A DNA stretch of 64,000 bases from Clostridiales bacterium UBA3758 (GCA_002371675.1 DFGE01000007.1:7715-71714), one strand, 5' to 3'. Counted from the first letter of the stretch, positions 32,915-41,689 are shown. The notes: generated from the letters alone by a model not told the origin. Made by a program: numbers and translations.

Positions 32915-35191
32915 ATGAAAATGACAAAGCTCAACAAGCTTCTGGCGCTGCTTCTCGCTCTCGTCATGGTGTTCGCTCTGGCCGCATGCGGCGGTCAGCA
33001 GGCTGCTCCTGCCGAGGAGCCCGCAGCTGAGGAGCCCGCAGCAGAGGAGCCCGCGGCCGAAGAACCCGCCGGCATCACTGCTGTTGAGTCCCCCGAGTAC
33101 GCCTCGATGAAGCTTTCTGGCCTCGAGTACGGCACGGATTACGTGTCCCTGTACGAGCAGGTCGGCAAGAGCATCACCATCGCTGACGTGATCGAGGATC
33201 CCGACACCGGCCTGGCCTACATCGAGGTCGACGGCGAGCAGCACGAGCTCGGCCTGGACTTCCTGACCATGGCTATGGTGTACAACACCGAGCCTGCTGG
33301 TGACTATGCCACTGCCGACGACGTTTACGCCGCTTGGTGGCGTCTGTACATCACCCGCTGGAACATGCTCCTGCCCGAGGTTCCTCTGTACTCCAACGAG
33401 TACTACGATCTCTACAATGCCCAGATCAAGGGCGTTGAGGAGCACCCCACCAACCCGTTCTGGGATCCGGCCAACGCTCTGATCGACTGGACTTCCGAGA
33501 AGGAAGACAACAGCATCATCCTTGGCAGCTCCACCGAGCTCTCCGGCCAGTTCCGTTACGCCACGTTCGGCAAGACCAACCCCGGCTCCTCTGACCTGGA
33601 CGTTGAGAACCTGACCGTCGGCCTCGAGACCGTCTCCACCACCAAGGAAGGCGGCTACGTGTGGAACCCGACCGTCGTTGAGGAGCACAGTGAAGAGGTT
33701 GATGAAGAGGGCAACAAGACCACCACCATCAAGATCTTCGACGACATGAAGCTCTCCGACGGCACCCCCATCACCGCGAAGAACTACGTTGTCTACACCG
33801 CTGCCAGCCTGACTCCTGTCTGGACCCAGGCCGCCGGCAAGGAGACCAACGGCCGCACCATCGTCGGCTGGAAGGACGCCTACCAGCTCTATGACGGCAC
33901 CGAAGGCTCCGGCACGCCCGCTCTCGCCGGTCTGCGTCTGATCGACGACTACACCTTCTCCGTCACCATCCCCGCTGACCAGCTGCCGTACTTCTACGAC
34001 ATCACCTACGGCGCATTCTCCGCTCAGCCCATCGACCTCTTCCTGGGCGACTCCGACCTTGCTGACGACGGCGAGGGCGTTTACATCACCGGCGACTTCT
34101 ACGCCAAGGACGGCGACACCTACGCGCAGGCCACTGTGATCAAGGACAACTTCACCCAGACCACCGAGGCTGCCTACGCTGCGTTCCCCTACTCCGGCCC
34201 CTACTGCGTGAAGAGCTTCGACTCTGCCACCTCTGAGGCTGTCCTGGAGATCAACCCGAACTTCAAGGGCAACTACGAGGGCGCTGTTCCTCACATCGAG
34301 AAGGTCATCTACAAGAAGGTCGTCACTGACACCCAGCTTGAGGACTTCAAGGCCGGCGGCCTTGACGTCATCGCGGCCATCACCGGCGGCGCTGCCACCG
34401 ACGAGGCCCTTGCTCTTGCCGACGGCTCCGACGGCAAGTACGTCTACACCCACTACAGCCGCGCCGGCTACGGCAAGCTCGGCTTCCGCGCTGACTACGG
34501 CCCGGCTCAGTTCCAGTCCGTCCGTCAGGCCATCGCCTTCTGCATGGATCGCGCTCAGTTCGCGAAGGACTTCACCGGCGGCTACGGCGGTGTTGTTGAC
34601 GGCCCGTACTACACCGGTTCCTGGATGTACAAGGCTGCTGTCGCGCAGGGCATGATGCTCGATTCCTACGCCACCAGCGCTGACTCCGCCATCGAGGTCC
34701 TCGAGGCCGACGGCTGGGTCTACGATGCCGAGGGCAACCCCTACACCAGCGGCGTCCGCTACAAGGCCATTCCTGCTGACGTCATCAGCGAGAACGACAA
34801 GAACTACCAGTCCGTTGACGGCACCTACAAGACCGTCGACATGGGCGACTTCTTCCTCATGCCTCTGGTCATCAACTGGTACGGCACCACTCCCAACGAG
34901 TTCACCGACCTGCTCCAGACCGGCCTGAAGGAGAACCCGAATATTGCCGCCGCCGGCATGGTGGTGTACAACACCCTGGGTGACTTCGCCCCGATGCTTG
35001 ACGAGCTGTACCAGCAGGCTGTTTACGGCTTCTACGCCGGCAGCCCGATGTACTGCGCGTTCAACTTCGCCACTGGCTTCAACAGCGCAGCGTACGACTA
35101 CTCCTGGAACATGACCATCGACCCGGCCATGTACGACGACTACTCTGCGTACTACATCAAGGACTACGCTGACATCTACTGGCTGGCCTGA
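32915..35191 (+). CDS. Oligopeptide ABC importer substrate-binding lipoprotein (family 5), enlarged
   Basis: A 758-residue lipoprotein. Its signal peptide ends in LAAC and a linker of repeated AAEEP units follows. The family 5 fold is clear from SIILGSSTELSGQF, the long central region SDGTPITAKNYVVYT and FPYSGPYCVKSFD, and QSVRQAIAFCMDRAQFAKDF. Family members are usually 500-600 residues. Here about 130 extra residues precede the STELSG strand (from IADVIEDPD to NALIDW). The ribosome site AAGGAGGAAAA precedes ATG 32915; ATG 32921 is an alternative. Codon use favours GCT, GGC and CTG more than most neighbours, which suggests high expression. It heads the operon SBP-OppB-OppC-OppD-OppF. Confidence 0.9.
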   Translation: MKMTKLNKLLALLLALVMVFALAACGGQQAAPAEEPAAEEPAAEEPAAEEPAGITAVESPEYASMKLSGLEYGTDYVSLYEQVGKSITIADVIEDPDTGLAYIEVDGEQHELGLDFLTMAMVYNTEPAGDYATADDVYAAWWRLYITRWNMLLPEVPLYSNEYYDLYNAQIKGVEEHPTNPFWDPANALIDWTSEKEDNSIILGSSTELSGQFRYATFGKTNPGSSDLDVENLTVGLETVSTTKEGGYVWNPTVVEEHSEEVDEEGNKTTTIKIFDDMKLSDGTPITAKNYVVYTAASLTPVWTQAAGKETNGRTIVGWKDAYQLYDGTEGSGTPALAGLRLIDDYTFSVTIPADQLPYFYDITYGAFSAQPIDLFLGDSDLADDGEGVYITGDFYAKDGDTYAQATVIKDNFTQTTEAAYAAFPYSGPYCVKSFDSATSEAVLEINPNFKGNYEGAVPHIEKVIYKKVVTDTQLEDFKAGGLDVIAAITGGAATDEALALADGSDGKYVYTHYSRAGYGKLGFRADYGPAQFQSVRQAIAFCMDRAQFAKDFTGGYGGVVDGPYYTGSWMYKAAVAQGMMLDSYATSADSAIEVLEADGWVYDAEGNPYTSGVRYKAIPADVISENDKNYQSVDGTYKTVDMGDFFLMPLVINWYGTTPNEFTDLLQTGLKENPNIAAAGMVVYNTLGDFAPMLDELYQQAVYGFYAGSPMYCAFNFATGFNSAAYDYSWNMTIDPAMYDDYSAYYIKDYADIYWLA

Positions 35192-35230
35192 TCCTTGACA
35201 GGATCTTTGGATCCATAACTTAAGCACATT

Positions 35231-35270
35231 TCCGCATCCGGCGACGCAAGCCGTCGGATGCGGATTTGTT
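35231..35270 (+). terminator. Intercistronic hairpin after the binding-protein gene
   Basis: TCCGCATCCGGCGACG pairs with CGTCGGATGCGGA, followed by TTTGTT. In a 277-bp gap inside an operon it probably acts as a partial terminator or mRNA-stabilising hairpin, giving more binding protein than permease. Confidence 0.65.
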
Positions 35271-35468
35271 CCCTATCTGTCGATTGGCCGCCGCGTGCGG
35301 CCGCTCCTATATCCAGCGCTAACTCCCTTCGCGCCTTCCATATCGCCGCATCTTCCGGCTGTGCATCTCCCACAAAGCTGAGCGGCCGAGAGGGCCGCTT
35401 CCCGTCTGCCGGGCGGGGGGATCCAAATCACCAAGTACTGCGTCCGCGTACGCACAAAGGAGAATCCC

Positions 35469-36512
35469 ATGGGAAGATATATTGCAAAGAGACTGATCTA
35501 TATGATCTTCGTCTTTATCGTATTGACATTTCTGCTTTTCCTGCTGTATCAGCTGATGCCCGCCAACCGCGCCTACACCGACGCCAAGGCGGAACTGGCC
35601 GGACTGAAGAACACGCTCAGCGCCGCCGAGCAGGACACAAAGTTTCAAGAACTATATTTGAAATACCAGCGCCGCTACGGTACGGATACCGACAATAAGC
35701 TGATCCTGTATCTGCGCTGGCTCGGTCTTTATCCCTTCTACGACGGCAAGTGCAACGGCATTTTCCAGGGCAACTTCGGCTTCTCCTACCAGCACAACGC
35801 CGACGTTGTGACGGTCGTCGGGCCGGCCATCCGCAATTCCATGCTGATCGGCCTGATATCGGAGATCTGTGTCTTGGGCGTCACGATCCCGCTGGGCATC
35901 AAATGCGCTGTCAAAAAGGGCAGCCGCTTTGACCGCGGGACACAGGTGTTCACACTGATCGGCTTCTCCACGCCGAGCTTCATTATCTACATCCTGTTTA
36001 TCGTCTTCTTCTGTTCGATTCTGGGCTGGTTCCCGGTCTCGGGCATGAAGACGCCGGGCAGCACCGCCACCGGCCTGAAAAATGCGCTTGACGTTCTGCA
36101 CCATGTGGCGCTGCCCTGCATCTGCCTTACCTTCGGCTCCCTCGCGTCCATCATGCGTATCACCCGCGCCTCCATGATCGACGCCCTGAGCCTCGACTGC
36201 ATCCGTACCGCGCGTGCCAAGGGCCTCAAGGAGAAGGTCGTCATCTACTCCCACGCCTGGCGCAACGCGCTGGTCCCCCTGGTGTCCATCTTCGTCGGCG
36301 GCTTCTTCGGCATCATTTCCGGCGCCATGATCATGGAGACCATGTTCGGCTTCAAGGGCATGGGTCTGCTGTACCTCAACGCCGTCAAGAACGCCGACTA
36401 TGACCTCATCATGTTCATGCAGGTCATCTACACCTTCATCGGCCTCTTCAGCAACCTGGTCTCCGACCTCTGCTACGGCCTCGTCGACCCCCGCGTCAGA
36501 ATCAGCAAGTGA
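35469..36512 (+). CDS. oppB: Oligopeptide ABC importer permease (OppB/DppB)
   Basis: A 347-residue permease with six membrane segments. The first helix (RLIYMIFVFIVLTFLLFLLYQLMP) is followed by a charged, partly helical extracytoplasmic loop (about residues 38-105) ending FGFSYQHNADVV. The docking EAA-type loop reads RTARAKGLKEKVVIYSHAWRNALVPLV, and the C-terminus has GAMIMETMFGFKGMGLL, the OppB signature. AAAGGAGAATCCC precedes the start. It pairs with the unusual OppC downstream (11 bp gap). Confidence 0.93.
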   Translation: MGRYIAKRLIYMIFVFIVLTFLLFLLYQLMPANRAYTDAKAELAGLKNTLSAAEQDTKFQELYLKYQRRYGTDTDNKLILYLRWLGLYPFYDGKCNGIFQGNFGFSYQHNADVVTVVGPAIRNSMLIGLISEICVLGVTIPLGIKCAVKKGSRFDRGTQVFTLIGFSTPSFIIYILFIVFFCSILGWFPVSGMKTPGSTATGLKNALDVLHHVALPCICLTFGSLASIMRITRASMIDALSLDCIRTARAKGLKEKVVIYSHAWRNALVPLVSIFVGGFFGIISGAMIMETMFGFKGMGLLYLNAVKNADYDLIMFMQVIYTFIGLFSNLVSDLCYGLVDPRVRISK

Positions 36513-36523
36513 GGTGAGCGAAT

Positions 36524-38491
36524 ATGAAAGATAAGAAGGAAAACCTCTTCCATAAGCTCGGCCGCTGGTTTACCCGCATGTTCATGGGTCCGAAGTACGA
36601 GGAGAAGATGTACCAGAAGAGCAAGGCGGCGGAGGACGGGGAAAAGAAGCCGGACGACTCCGAGCTCATCGTCAGCCCCGCCCGCCAGGTCCTGCAGCGC
36701 TTCCTGGAGCGCAAGTTCGCGGTCATCTCCGTCGCGGTCGTGTTGATCATGTTCTGCGTCGTATTCATCGGCCCGAGCTTCATGCCCAAGTATTACGACT
36801 CCTATACCGAGACCACCCAGAAGGATCTGCCCCCTACGATGGCCTTCATGAGGGTCCCCGCGGAGCTGCAGGGCGACATCAAGATGATCGACAACTACGG
36901 CAGCTTCACCGTCGGCCTCTCCAATTCCGGCAAGGTCTACGTCTGGGGCATCACCAAGATCGGCGCCACCGGCCTTGACGTCAAGCACATCCCGGAGGAA
37001 GTTCAGAACGCCAAGATCGAGTGGGTCTCCGCCGGTATCGACCACATCATCGCCATCGACGAGAACGGCAAGTTCTACGGCTGGGGCAGCAACCAGTTCG
37101 GCCAGTACGCCGTGACCGAAAAGATTCTTTCCAACCCGAACCTCGAGCCTGTGCCTGCCGAGGTCCTGGACGGGGTCGATCCCGACCACATCCAGGAGGT
37201 CACGAGCGGCTACCAGGCCAGCGCCATCCTCATGGACGACGGCACGCTCTACATCTGGGGCAACAAGCAGGCCTACTCCAACATAGAATCCTTCATCGGC
37301 AGAACCGACATAGAGGATGTTGACTTCACGCTCAACTACGTTGTCGGCCTCACCGATGACCGCAACGGCATCTACTGCGGCGTCCGCGGCCTGTACAATG
37401 TGGCCCGCGCCTCCATCGGCGACAAGGGCGTCAAGATGTTCGAGTTCCTGGACGGCCGCAAGATCGAGAGCCTGACCTCCACCACCAAGAGCGTCTGCTG
37501 CCTGCTTGACGACGGCTCCATCGCCCTGGTGGGCGACTTCCCGGTCGATACGATCCAGGTGCCCAAGCTCGCCGAGGGCGAGTACTTCACCGATATCAAG
37601 GGCGGCGCCTATCACTACACCGCCTGCACCAACCTCGGCCACGTCTACAGCTGGGGCGGCGACCACTTCTATCAGGCGGAAGCCCCCACGCAGAAGATCT
37701 CCGGCGTGACCAAGGTCTACACCGGCTCCTTCCAGAGCTACGCGGTGGATGAAAACAACCAGCTGCTCGACAAGTGGGGCCTCAAGGGCTATCTCTTCGG
37801 CACTGACGACGCCGGCGCGGATATCGCCTCCCGTGTCGTGGCCGGCGGCCGCGTCACCATGACGGTCGGCGCCATCGCCGTTATCATCGAGATCCTGATC
37901 GGCGTTACGATCGGCCTGATCTCCGGTTACGCCGGCGGCGCGGTCGATATCGTGCTGATGCGTGTGGCCGAGGTGTTCTATTCCATCCCGCTCTACCCCT
38001 TCATGCTGATCCTCTCCTCCCTGCTCGCGCAGGTTTCCATGACGCAGGACCAGCGCCTGCTGATGATCATGGTGATCCTCGGCGTGCTCGGCTGGCCTGG
38101 CTTCGCATACATCACGCGTGCGCAGATCCTGGTCGCCCGTGAGAGCGAATATGTCACCGCCGCCCAGGCCATGGGCGTCAAGGAGGGGCGCATCGCCTTC
38201 AAGCACATCCTGCCCAACATCATCTCTGTTATCCTGGTCAACATCGTGCTGTCCTTCGCGGCCTCGATGCAGACCGAGACCTCGCTCTCCTTCCTCGGCT
38301 TCGGCGTCATGTACCCGCAGCCCAGCTGGGGCAACATGCTCTCGCGCGCGAGCAACGCCACCGCGGCCATCAACTTCTGGTGGCAGTGGCTGTTCACCTC
38401 GTTCATCCTCGTGTTTACCGCGGTCTGCATCAACACCATCGGCGACACGATCCGCGACGTTATGGACCCCAAGTCCTCCAATGATAAGTAA
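36524..38491 (+). CDS. oppC: Oligopeptide ABC importer permease OppC with an inserted RCC1-like beta-propeller
   Basis: A 655-residue protein; OppC/DppC proteins are normally about 280-350. After a 60-residue cytoplasmic N-terminus comes TM1 (65-83). Where a short loop is expected there are about 300 extra residues (115-420) built of seven repeats of the RCC1 type. Examples are SFTVGLSNSGKVYVWG, DHIIAIDENGKFYGWGSN, ASAILMDDGTLYIWG and YTACTNLGHVYSWGGD. The permease then resumes with LFGTDDAGADIASRVV (424-439), which is the usual GTDxxGRD motif. Five more helices follow, with EAA loop ARESEYVTAAQAMGVKEGRIAFKH-type residues (538-560) and TETSLSFLGFG. The reading frame is continuous. The propeller should lie outside the membrane, facing the binding protein. 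Confidence 0.92.
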   Translation: MKDKKENLFHKLGRWFTRMFMGPKYEEKMYQKSKAAEDGEKKPDDSELIVSPARQVLQRFLERKFAVISVAVVLIMFCVVFIGPSFMPKYYDSYTETTQKDLPPTMAFMRVPAELQGDIKMIDNYGSFTVGLSNSGKVYVWGITKIGATGLDVKHIPEEVQNAKIEWVSAGIDHIIAIDENGKFYGWGSNQFGQYAVTEKILSNPNLEPVPAEVLDGVDPDHIQEVTSGYQASAILMDDGTLYIWGNKQAYSNIESFIGRTDIEDVDFTLNYVVGLTDDRNGIYCGVRGLYNVARASIGDKGVKMFEFLDGRKIESLTSTTKSVCCLLDDGSIALVGDFPVDTIQVPKLAEGEYFTDIKGGAYHYTACTNLGHVYSWGGDHFYQAEAPTQKISGVTKVYTGSFQSYAVDENNQLLDKWGLKGYLFGTDDAGADIASRVVAGGRVTMTVGAIAVIIEILIGVTIGLISGYAGGAVDIVLMRVAEVFYSIPLYPFMLILSSLLAQVSMTQDQRLLMIMVILGVLGWPGFAYITRAQILVARESEYVTAAQAMGVKEGRIAFKHILPNIISVILVNIVLSFAASMQTETSLSFLGFGVMYPQPSWGNMLSRASNATAAINFWWQWLFTSFILVFTAVCINTIGDTIRDVMDPKSSNDK

Positions 38492-38505
38492 GGGAGGAAT
38501 GTGTA

Positions 38506-39519
38506 ATGCCATTACTTGAAGTAAAAGACCTTCACACATTCTTTAGGACCAAGAAAGGCATCGTCAAAGCGGTCAACGGTGTGTCCTATTCGCTGGAAAA
38601 AGGCAAGACCATCGGCATCGTCGGTGAGTCCGGCTCCGGCAAATCCGTCTCCGCCATGAGCATCCTTCAGCTGCTCGACGGCAACGGCTACATCGAAAGC
38701 GGCGAGATCCTCCTCGAAGGGGAAGACCTCACCAAATTCTCGGTCAAGCAGATGAACCACATCCGCGGCAACGAGATCTCTGTCATCTTCCAGGAGCCCA
38801 TGACCTCCCTCAACCCCGTCTTCAGCGTGGACAAGCAGCTCAGCGAGCCCTTCATGATCCACCAGGGGATGAACAAGAAAGAGGCGCATGAGCACGCCCT
38901 GCAGATGCTCTACGACGTGCAGATCCCGAACCCCGAGGTGGTCATCAAGCAGTATCCGCACCAGCTCTCCGGCGGTATGCGTCAGCGCGTCATGATCGCC
39001 ATGGCGCTGGCCTGCAAGCCAAAGATCCTCATCGCCGACGAGCCGACCACCGCGCTCGACGTCACGATCCAGGCGCAGATCCTGCACCTGATGAACGAGC
39101 TCAAGCGCACCACAGGCACGGCCATCATCTTCATCACCCATGACCTCGGCGTCATCAACGAGATGGCGGACGACGTCGCCGTTATGTACTGCGGCCAGGT
39201 TGTCGAGCGCGCGCCGTCGGAAGTCATCTTCCGGAACTGTGAGGAAAGCCACCCCTACACCGAGGGCCTGATGGAGTCCATCCCCCGCCTGGACACCGAG
39301 GCCGAGCGCCTCGACCCGATCCCGGGCGTCGTCCCGCACCCCCTGGCGCTGCCCAAGGGCTGCAAATTCGCACCGCGCTGCAAATACTGCACGCAGAAGT
39401 GCCTTGAGGAGGAACCGGAGCTGGTGCAGATCCACGAGAACCAGCTTGTCCGGTGCTTCTATCCCAACAAGGAGGAACGGAACAGTGCCGAACACCAAGA
39501 AATTACTGTCAATCACTAA
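38506..39519 (+). CDS. oppD: Oligopeptide ABC importer ATPase (OppD/DppD)
   Basis: A 337-residue ATPase with Walker A GESGSGKS, Q-loop VIFQEPMTSLNP, signature LSGGMRQRVMIAMAL, Walker B ILIADEPTTALD and switch histidine FITHDLGV. The C-terminal oligopeptide-type region ends in the Cys motif CKFAPRCKYCTQKC, expected to bind a 4Fe-4S cluster in this family. Length is normal. It follows oppC by 14 bp with GGGAGGAATGTGTA as ribosome site and overlaps the oppF start by 35 bp. Confidence 0.95.
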   Translation: MPLLEVKDLHTFFRTKKGIVKAVNGVSYSLEKGKTIGIVGESGSGKSVSAMSILQLLDGNGYIESGEILLEGEDLTKFSVKQMNHIRGNEISVIFQEPMTSLNPVFSVDKQLSEPFMIHQGMNKKEAHEHALQMLYDVQIPNPEVVIKQYPHQLSGGMRQRVMIAMALACKPKILIADEPTTALDVTIQAQILHLMNELKRTTGTAIIFITHDLGVINEMADDVAVMYCGQVVERAPSEVIFRNCEESHPYTEGLMESIPRLDTEAERLDPIPGVVPHPLALPKGCKFAPRCKYCTQKCLEEEPELVQIHENQLVRCFYPNKEERNSAEHQEITVNH

Positions 39520-41149
39520 TTTAAAGAAGTACTTTCCGGTAGCTAAAACCTCCATCTTCCAGAAGACGCAGCTCTATGTGCGCGCCAATGAGGATATCAC
39601 CATCGATATCTACGAGGGCGAAACGCTGGGCATCGTCGGCGAATCCGGCTGCGGCAAATCCACCTTCGGCCGCGTGCTGCTGCAGCTCTATCCGCAGACT
39701 GCCGGGTGCACGCTGTATTACGGCACCACGCTCGACCGCATGACGCCCCACTACGTGGAGGATACCATCGTCCATGAGGAAAAGTACCGCCGCAAGCTGA
39801 AGAAATCCACCGAGAAGTACGAAGAGCTCCGCAAGAAGGTCGAAGAGGCCGGCGGCGAAGACAGCGCGGACTTCTATCTCCTGCAGTCGGAGCACCTCGC
39901 CAAGGGCGAGATGGAGACCGACATCAGCAACATCGTGAAGATCCTCGGCGGCTTCTACCCCTGCAACGACCGCAAGGGCATTAATCTGCTGCACAAGGAG
40001 TACGAGGCCAACAAGAAGCGCAACGAGGCCTCCGAGAAGGTCAAGCTCCACCGCATCCAGACCGAGCTCTTCGAGCAGGATCTCGAGGACGCGGAGGACG
40101 CGAAGAAGGCCAAGCTCCAGAAGAAGGTCGACGACGCGAAGCAGAAACTCGCAGCCCTGCAGAAGGCGGAGGCGGAAGCCCAGGCCGAGGTCGACAAGAT
40201 CACGGCCGAGCTCGAGGCGATCCGCGCCTCCTATGCGGACAATGAGGAGTTCCAGCGCTACGAGGCCATGCGCGACAACGGCGTTGACCTCGCCCGCCTG
40301 AAATACGGCGAGATGCGCAAGCTCCGCAAAGACCTGCAGATCATCTTCCAGGACCCCTACTCCAGCCTGAACCCGCGCTTCACCGTCGGCCAGATCATCG
40401 AGGAAGGCCTTGTCACCCACAACTTCTTCCGCCACGGCTCGAGCAAGATGCGTGCCTACATCGTCGAGACCATGGAGAAATGCGGCCTGCAGGAGTACAT
40501 GCTGCACCGCTATCCCCACCAGTTCTCCGGCGGCCAGCGCCAGCGTATCTGCATTGCCCGCGCCCTGGCCGTGCAGCCGAAGTTCGTCGTTTGCGACGAG
40601 TGTGTCTCCGCGCTGGACGTGTCCATCCAGTCCCAGATCATCAACCTGCTGCAGGATCTGAAGGAGAAGCAGAAGCTCACCTACCTGTTCATCTCCCATG
40701 ACCTGTCCGTCGTCAAGTTCATCTCCGACCGTATCGCCGTCATGTACCTCGGCAATATCGTCGAGCTGACCGACAAGAAGACCATCTTCAAGGATCCCCG
40801 CCACCCCTACACCGTGGCGCTGCTCTCCTCCATCCCGACGACCGACCCCGGCTCCGCGGACAAGGAGAGAATCATCCTCGAAGGCTCCATCCCCAGCCCC
40901 GTCAACCCGCCCGACGGCTGCAAGTTCTGCACCCGCTGCTACATGGCAACAGAGAAATGCCGCCGCGTGACGCCCGCTCTCGTGGAGATCGAGCCGGGCC
41001 ACTTCTGCGCCTGCCACTATCCCGAGCGCAAGCTCGGCGAGCACGGCGAATATCTCTTCGAGGTCAAGAAGTCGACCAAGACCATTGAAGCGGAGAACGA
41101 CGCCAAGGTTGCGGCGGAAAAGGCCGCGGCAGAGCAGGCAGAGGCCTGA
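39485..41149 (+). CDS. oppF: Oligopeptide ABC importer ATPase OppF with a long coiled-coil insertion
   Basis: A 554-residue ATPase; OppF proteins are normally 310-340. Walker A is GESGCGKST (52-60). From about residue 82 to 272 there is an inserted, highly charged helical region rich in Lys, Glu and Ala, with heptad-like coiled coils near 97-123 and 175-250. The normal fold resumes at LRKDLQIIFQDPYSSLNPR (Q-loop), then FSGGQRQRICIARAL, the Walker B region VVCDECVSALD (Cys in place of the usual Pro) and FISHDLSVV. The C-terminal Cys motif is CKFCTRCYMATEKC. The start is GTG with AAGGAGGAACGGAACA; it overlaps oppD by 35 bp. The insertion is in frame and has normal codon use. Confidence 0.92.
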   Translation: MPNTKKLLSITNLKKYFPVAKTSIFQKTQLYVRANEDITIDIYEGETLGIVGESGCGKSTFGRVLLQLYPQTAGCTLYYGTTLDRMTPHYVEDTIVHEEKYRRKLKKSTEKYEELRKKVEEAGGEDSADFYLLQSEHLAKGEMETDISNIVKILGGFYPCNDRKGINLLHKEYEANKKRNEASEKVKLHRIQTELFEQDLEDAEDAKKAKLQKKVDDAKQKLAALQKAEAEAQAEVDKITAELEAIRASYADNEEFQRYEAMRDNGVDLARLKYGEMRKLRKDLQIIFQDPYSSLNPRFTVGQIIEEGLVTHNFFRHGSSKMRAYIVETMEKCGLQEYMLHRYPHQFSGGQRQRICIARALAVQPKFVVCDECVSALDVSIQSQIINLLQDLKEKQKLTYLFISHDLSVVKFISDRIAVMYLGNIVELTDKKTIFKDPRHPYTVALLSSIPTTDPGSADKERIILEGSIPSPVNPPDGCKFCTRCYMATEKCRRVTPALVEIEPGHFCACHYPERKLGEHGEYLFEVKKSTKTIEAENDAKVAAEKAAAEQAEA

Positions 41150-41152
41150 GCC

Positions 41153-41311
41153 ATGAGAGATCCCGACAAGCGCGAAACGGAAGAGGAGCTGCCCGAGATT
41201 GAGAAGAACGACAGCTTTGCGATGTGGATTGCGGGCGTGCTGACGGTCGGTCTGCCGATCGCCGGTCTGCTCGCCCTCATCGCCGGTCTCTTCATCCTCG
41301 TGTTTCACTGA
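41153..41311 (+). CDS. Small membrane protein (52 aa) following oppF
   Basis: It starts 3 bp after the oppF stop. The acidic N-terminus (RDPDKRETEEELPEIEKND) is followed by a single hydrophobic helix (MWIAGVLTVGLPIAGLLALI continuing to FILVFH). The ribosome site is weak (GAGGCCTGAGCC), consistent with translational coupling to oppF. Position and topology suggest an accessory subunit of the importer, which is inference. A strong terminator follows at 41356-41396, so it closes the operon. Confidence 0.6.
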   Translation: MRDPDKRETEEELPEIEKNDSFAMWIAGVLTVGLPIAGLLALIAGLFILVFH

Positions 41312-41355
41312 TTGCAAAGCGGCACAGCCGCGCCGCCGGATCTCCCGAAATCAAG

Positions 41356-41396
41356 AGAAAAAGACGCTGCAGACGCTGTCTGCAGCGTCTTTTTCT
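41356..41396 (+). terminator. Terminator of the opp operon
   Basis: GAAAAAGACGCTGCAGA and TCTGCAGCGTCTTTTTC form a nearly perfect stem ending in TTTTTC. Confidence 0.85.
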
Positions 41397-41398
41397 GC

Positions 41399-41433
41399 TT
41401 GTCAAAAAAATCCATACCGGATTTTTTTGACTG
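41399..41433. repeat. Short dispersed hairpin (AAAAAAATCCATACCGGATTTTTTT)
   Basis: An inverted repeat closely resembling the reverse complement of 14710-14745. It lies immediately before the 163-bp repeat. Confidence 0.6.
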
Positions 41434-41437
41434 CGCT

Positions 41438-41600
41438 CAGCCGCCGAGCATTTTGCTTGAGGCAAAATGCTGTTACCGAAAAAGCCCGAAATACCGGGCT
41501 TTTCCGGCGGCGGTTTCTTGTTTTCGAGGCGGGCCTTGCCCCCTCGAGCTCCCCCGCTGCTCTGTCCACCCGCATTATCTCTGGTTTTTTGCCAGTCTCA
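41438..41600 (+). repeat. 163-bp dispersed hairpin repeat, copy 2
   Basis: It aligns gap-free with 2048-2210, with about a dozen substitutions. Most changes are near the 3' end; the stems are preserved. Confidence 0.9.
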
Positions 41601-41660
41601 ATAGAACTCCCGGGCGGGGCTCGGCGGTGCGCGTTTCGTGCCCGCAGCGAAGGGTTTCTC

Positions 41661-41689
41661 TTGTAATCCGCCGGGGGCTATGATAAAAT
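41661..41689 (+). promoter_or_regulatory. Promoter of mgtE
   Basis: TTGTAA (41661-41666) and TAAAAT (41684-41689) have a 17-bp spacer. A leader of about 150 nt follows with a strong stem GCCGCG-GCGCTCTGCG / GCAGAGC-AGCGCGGC at about 41734-41782. I do not recognise the M-box magnesium riboswitch. Confidence 0.6.
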
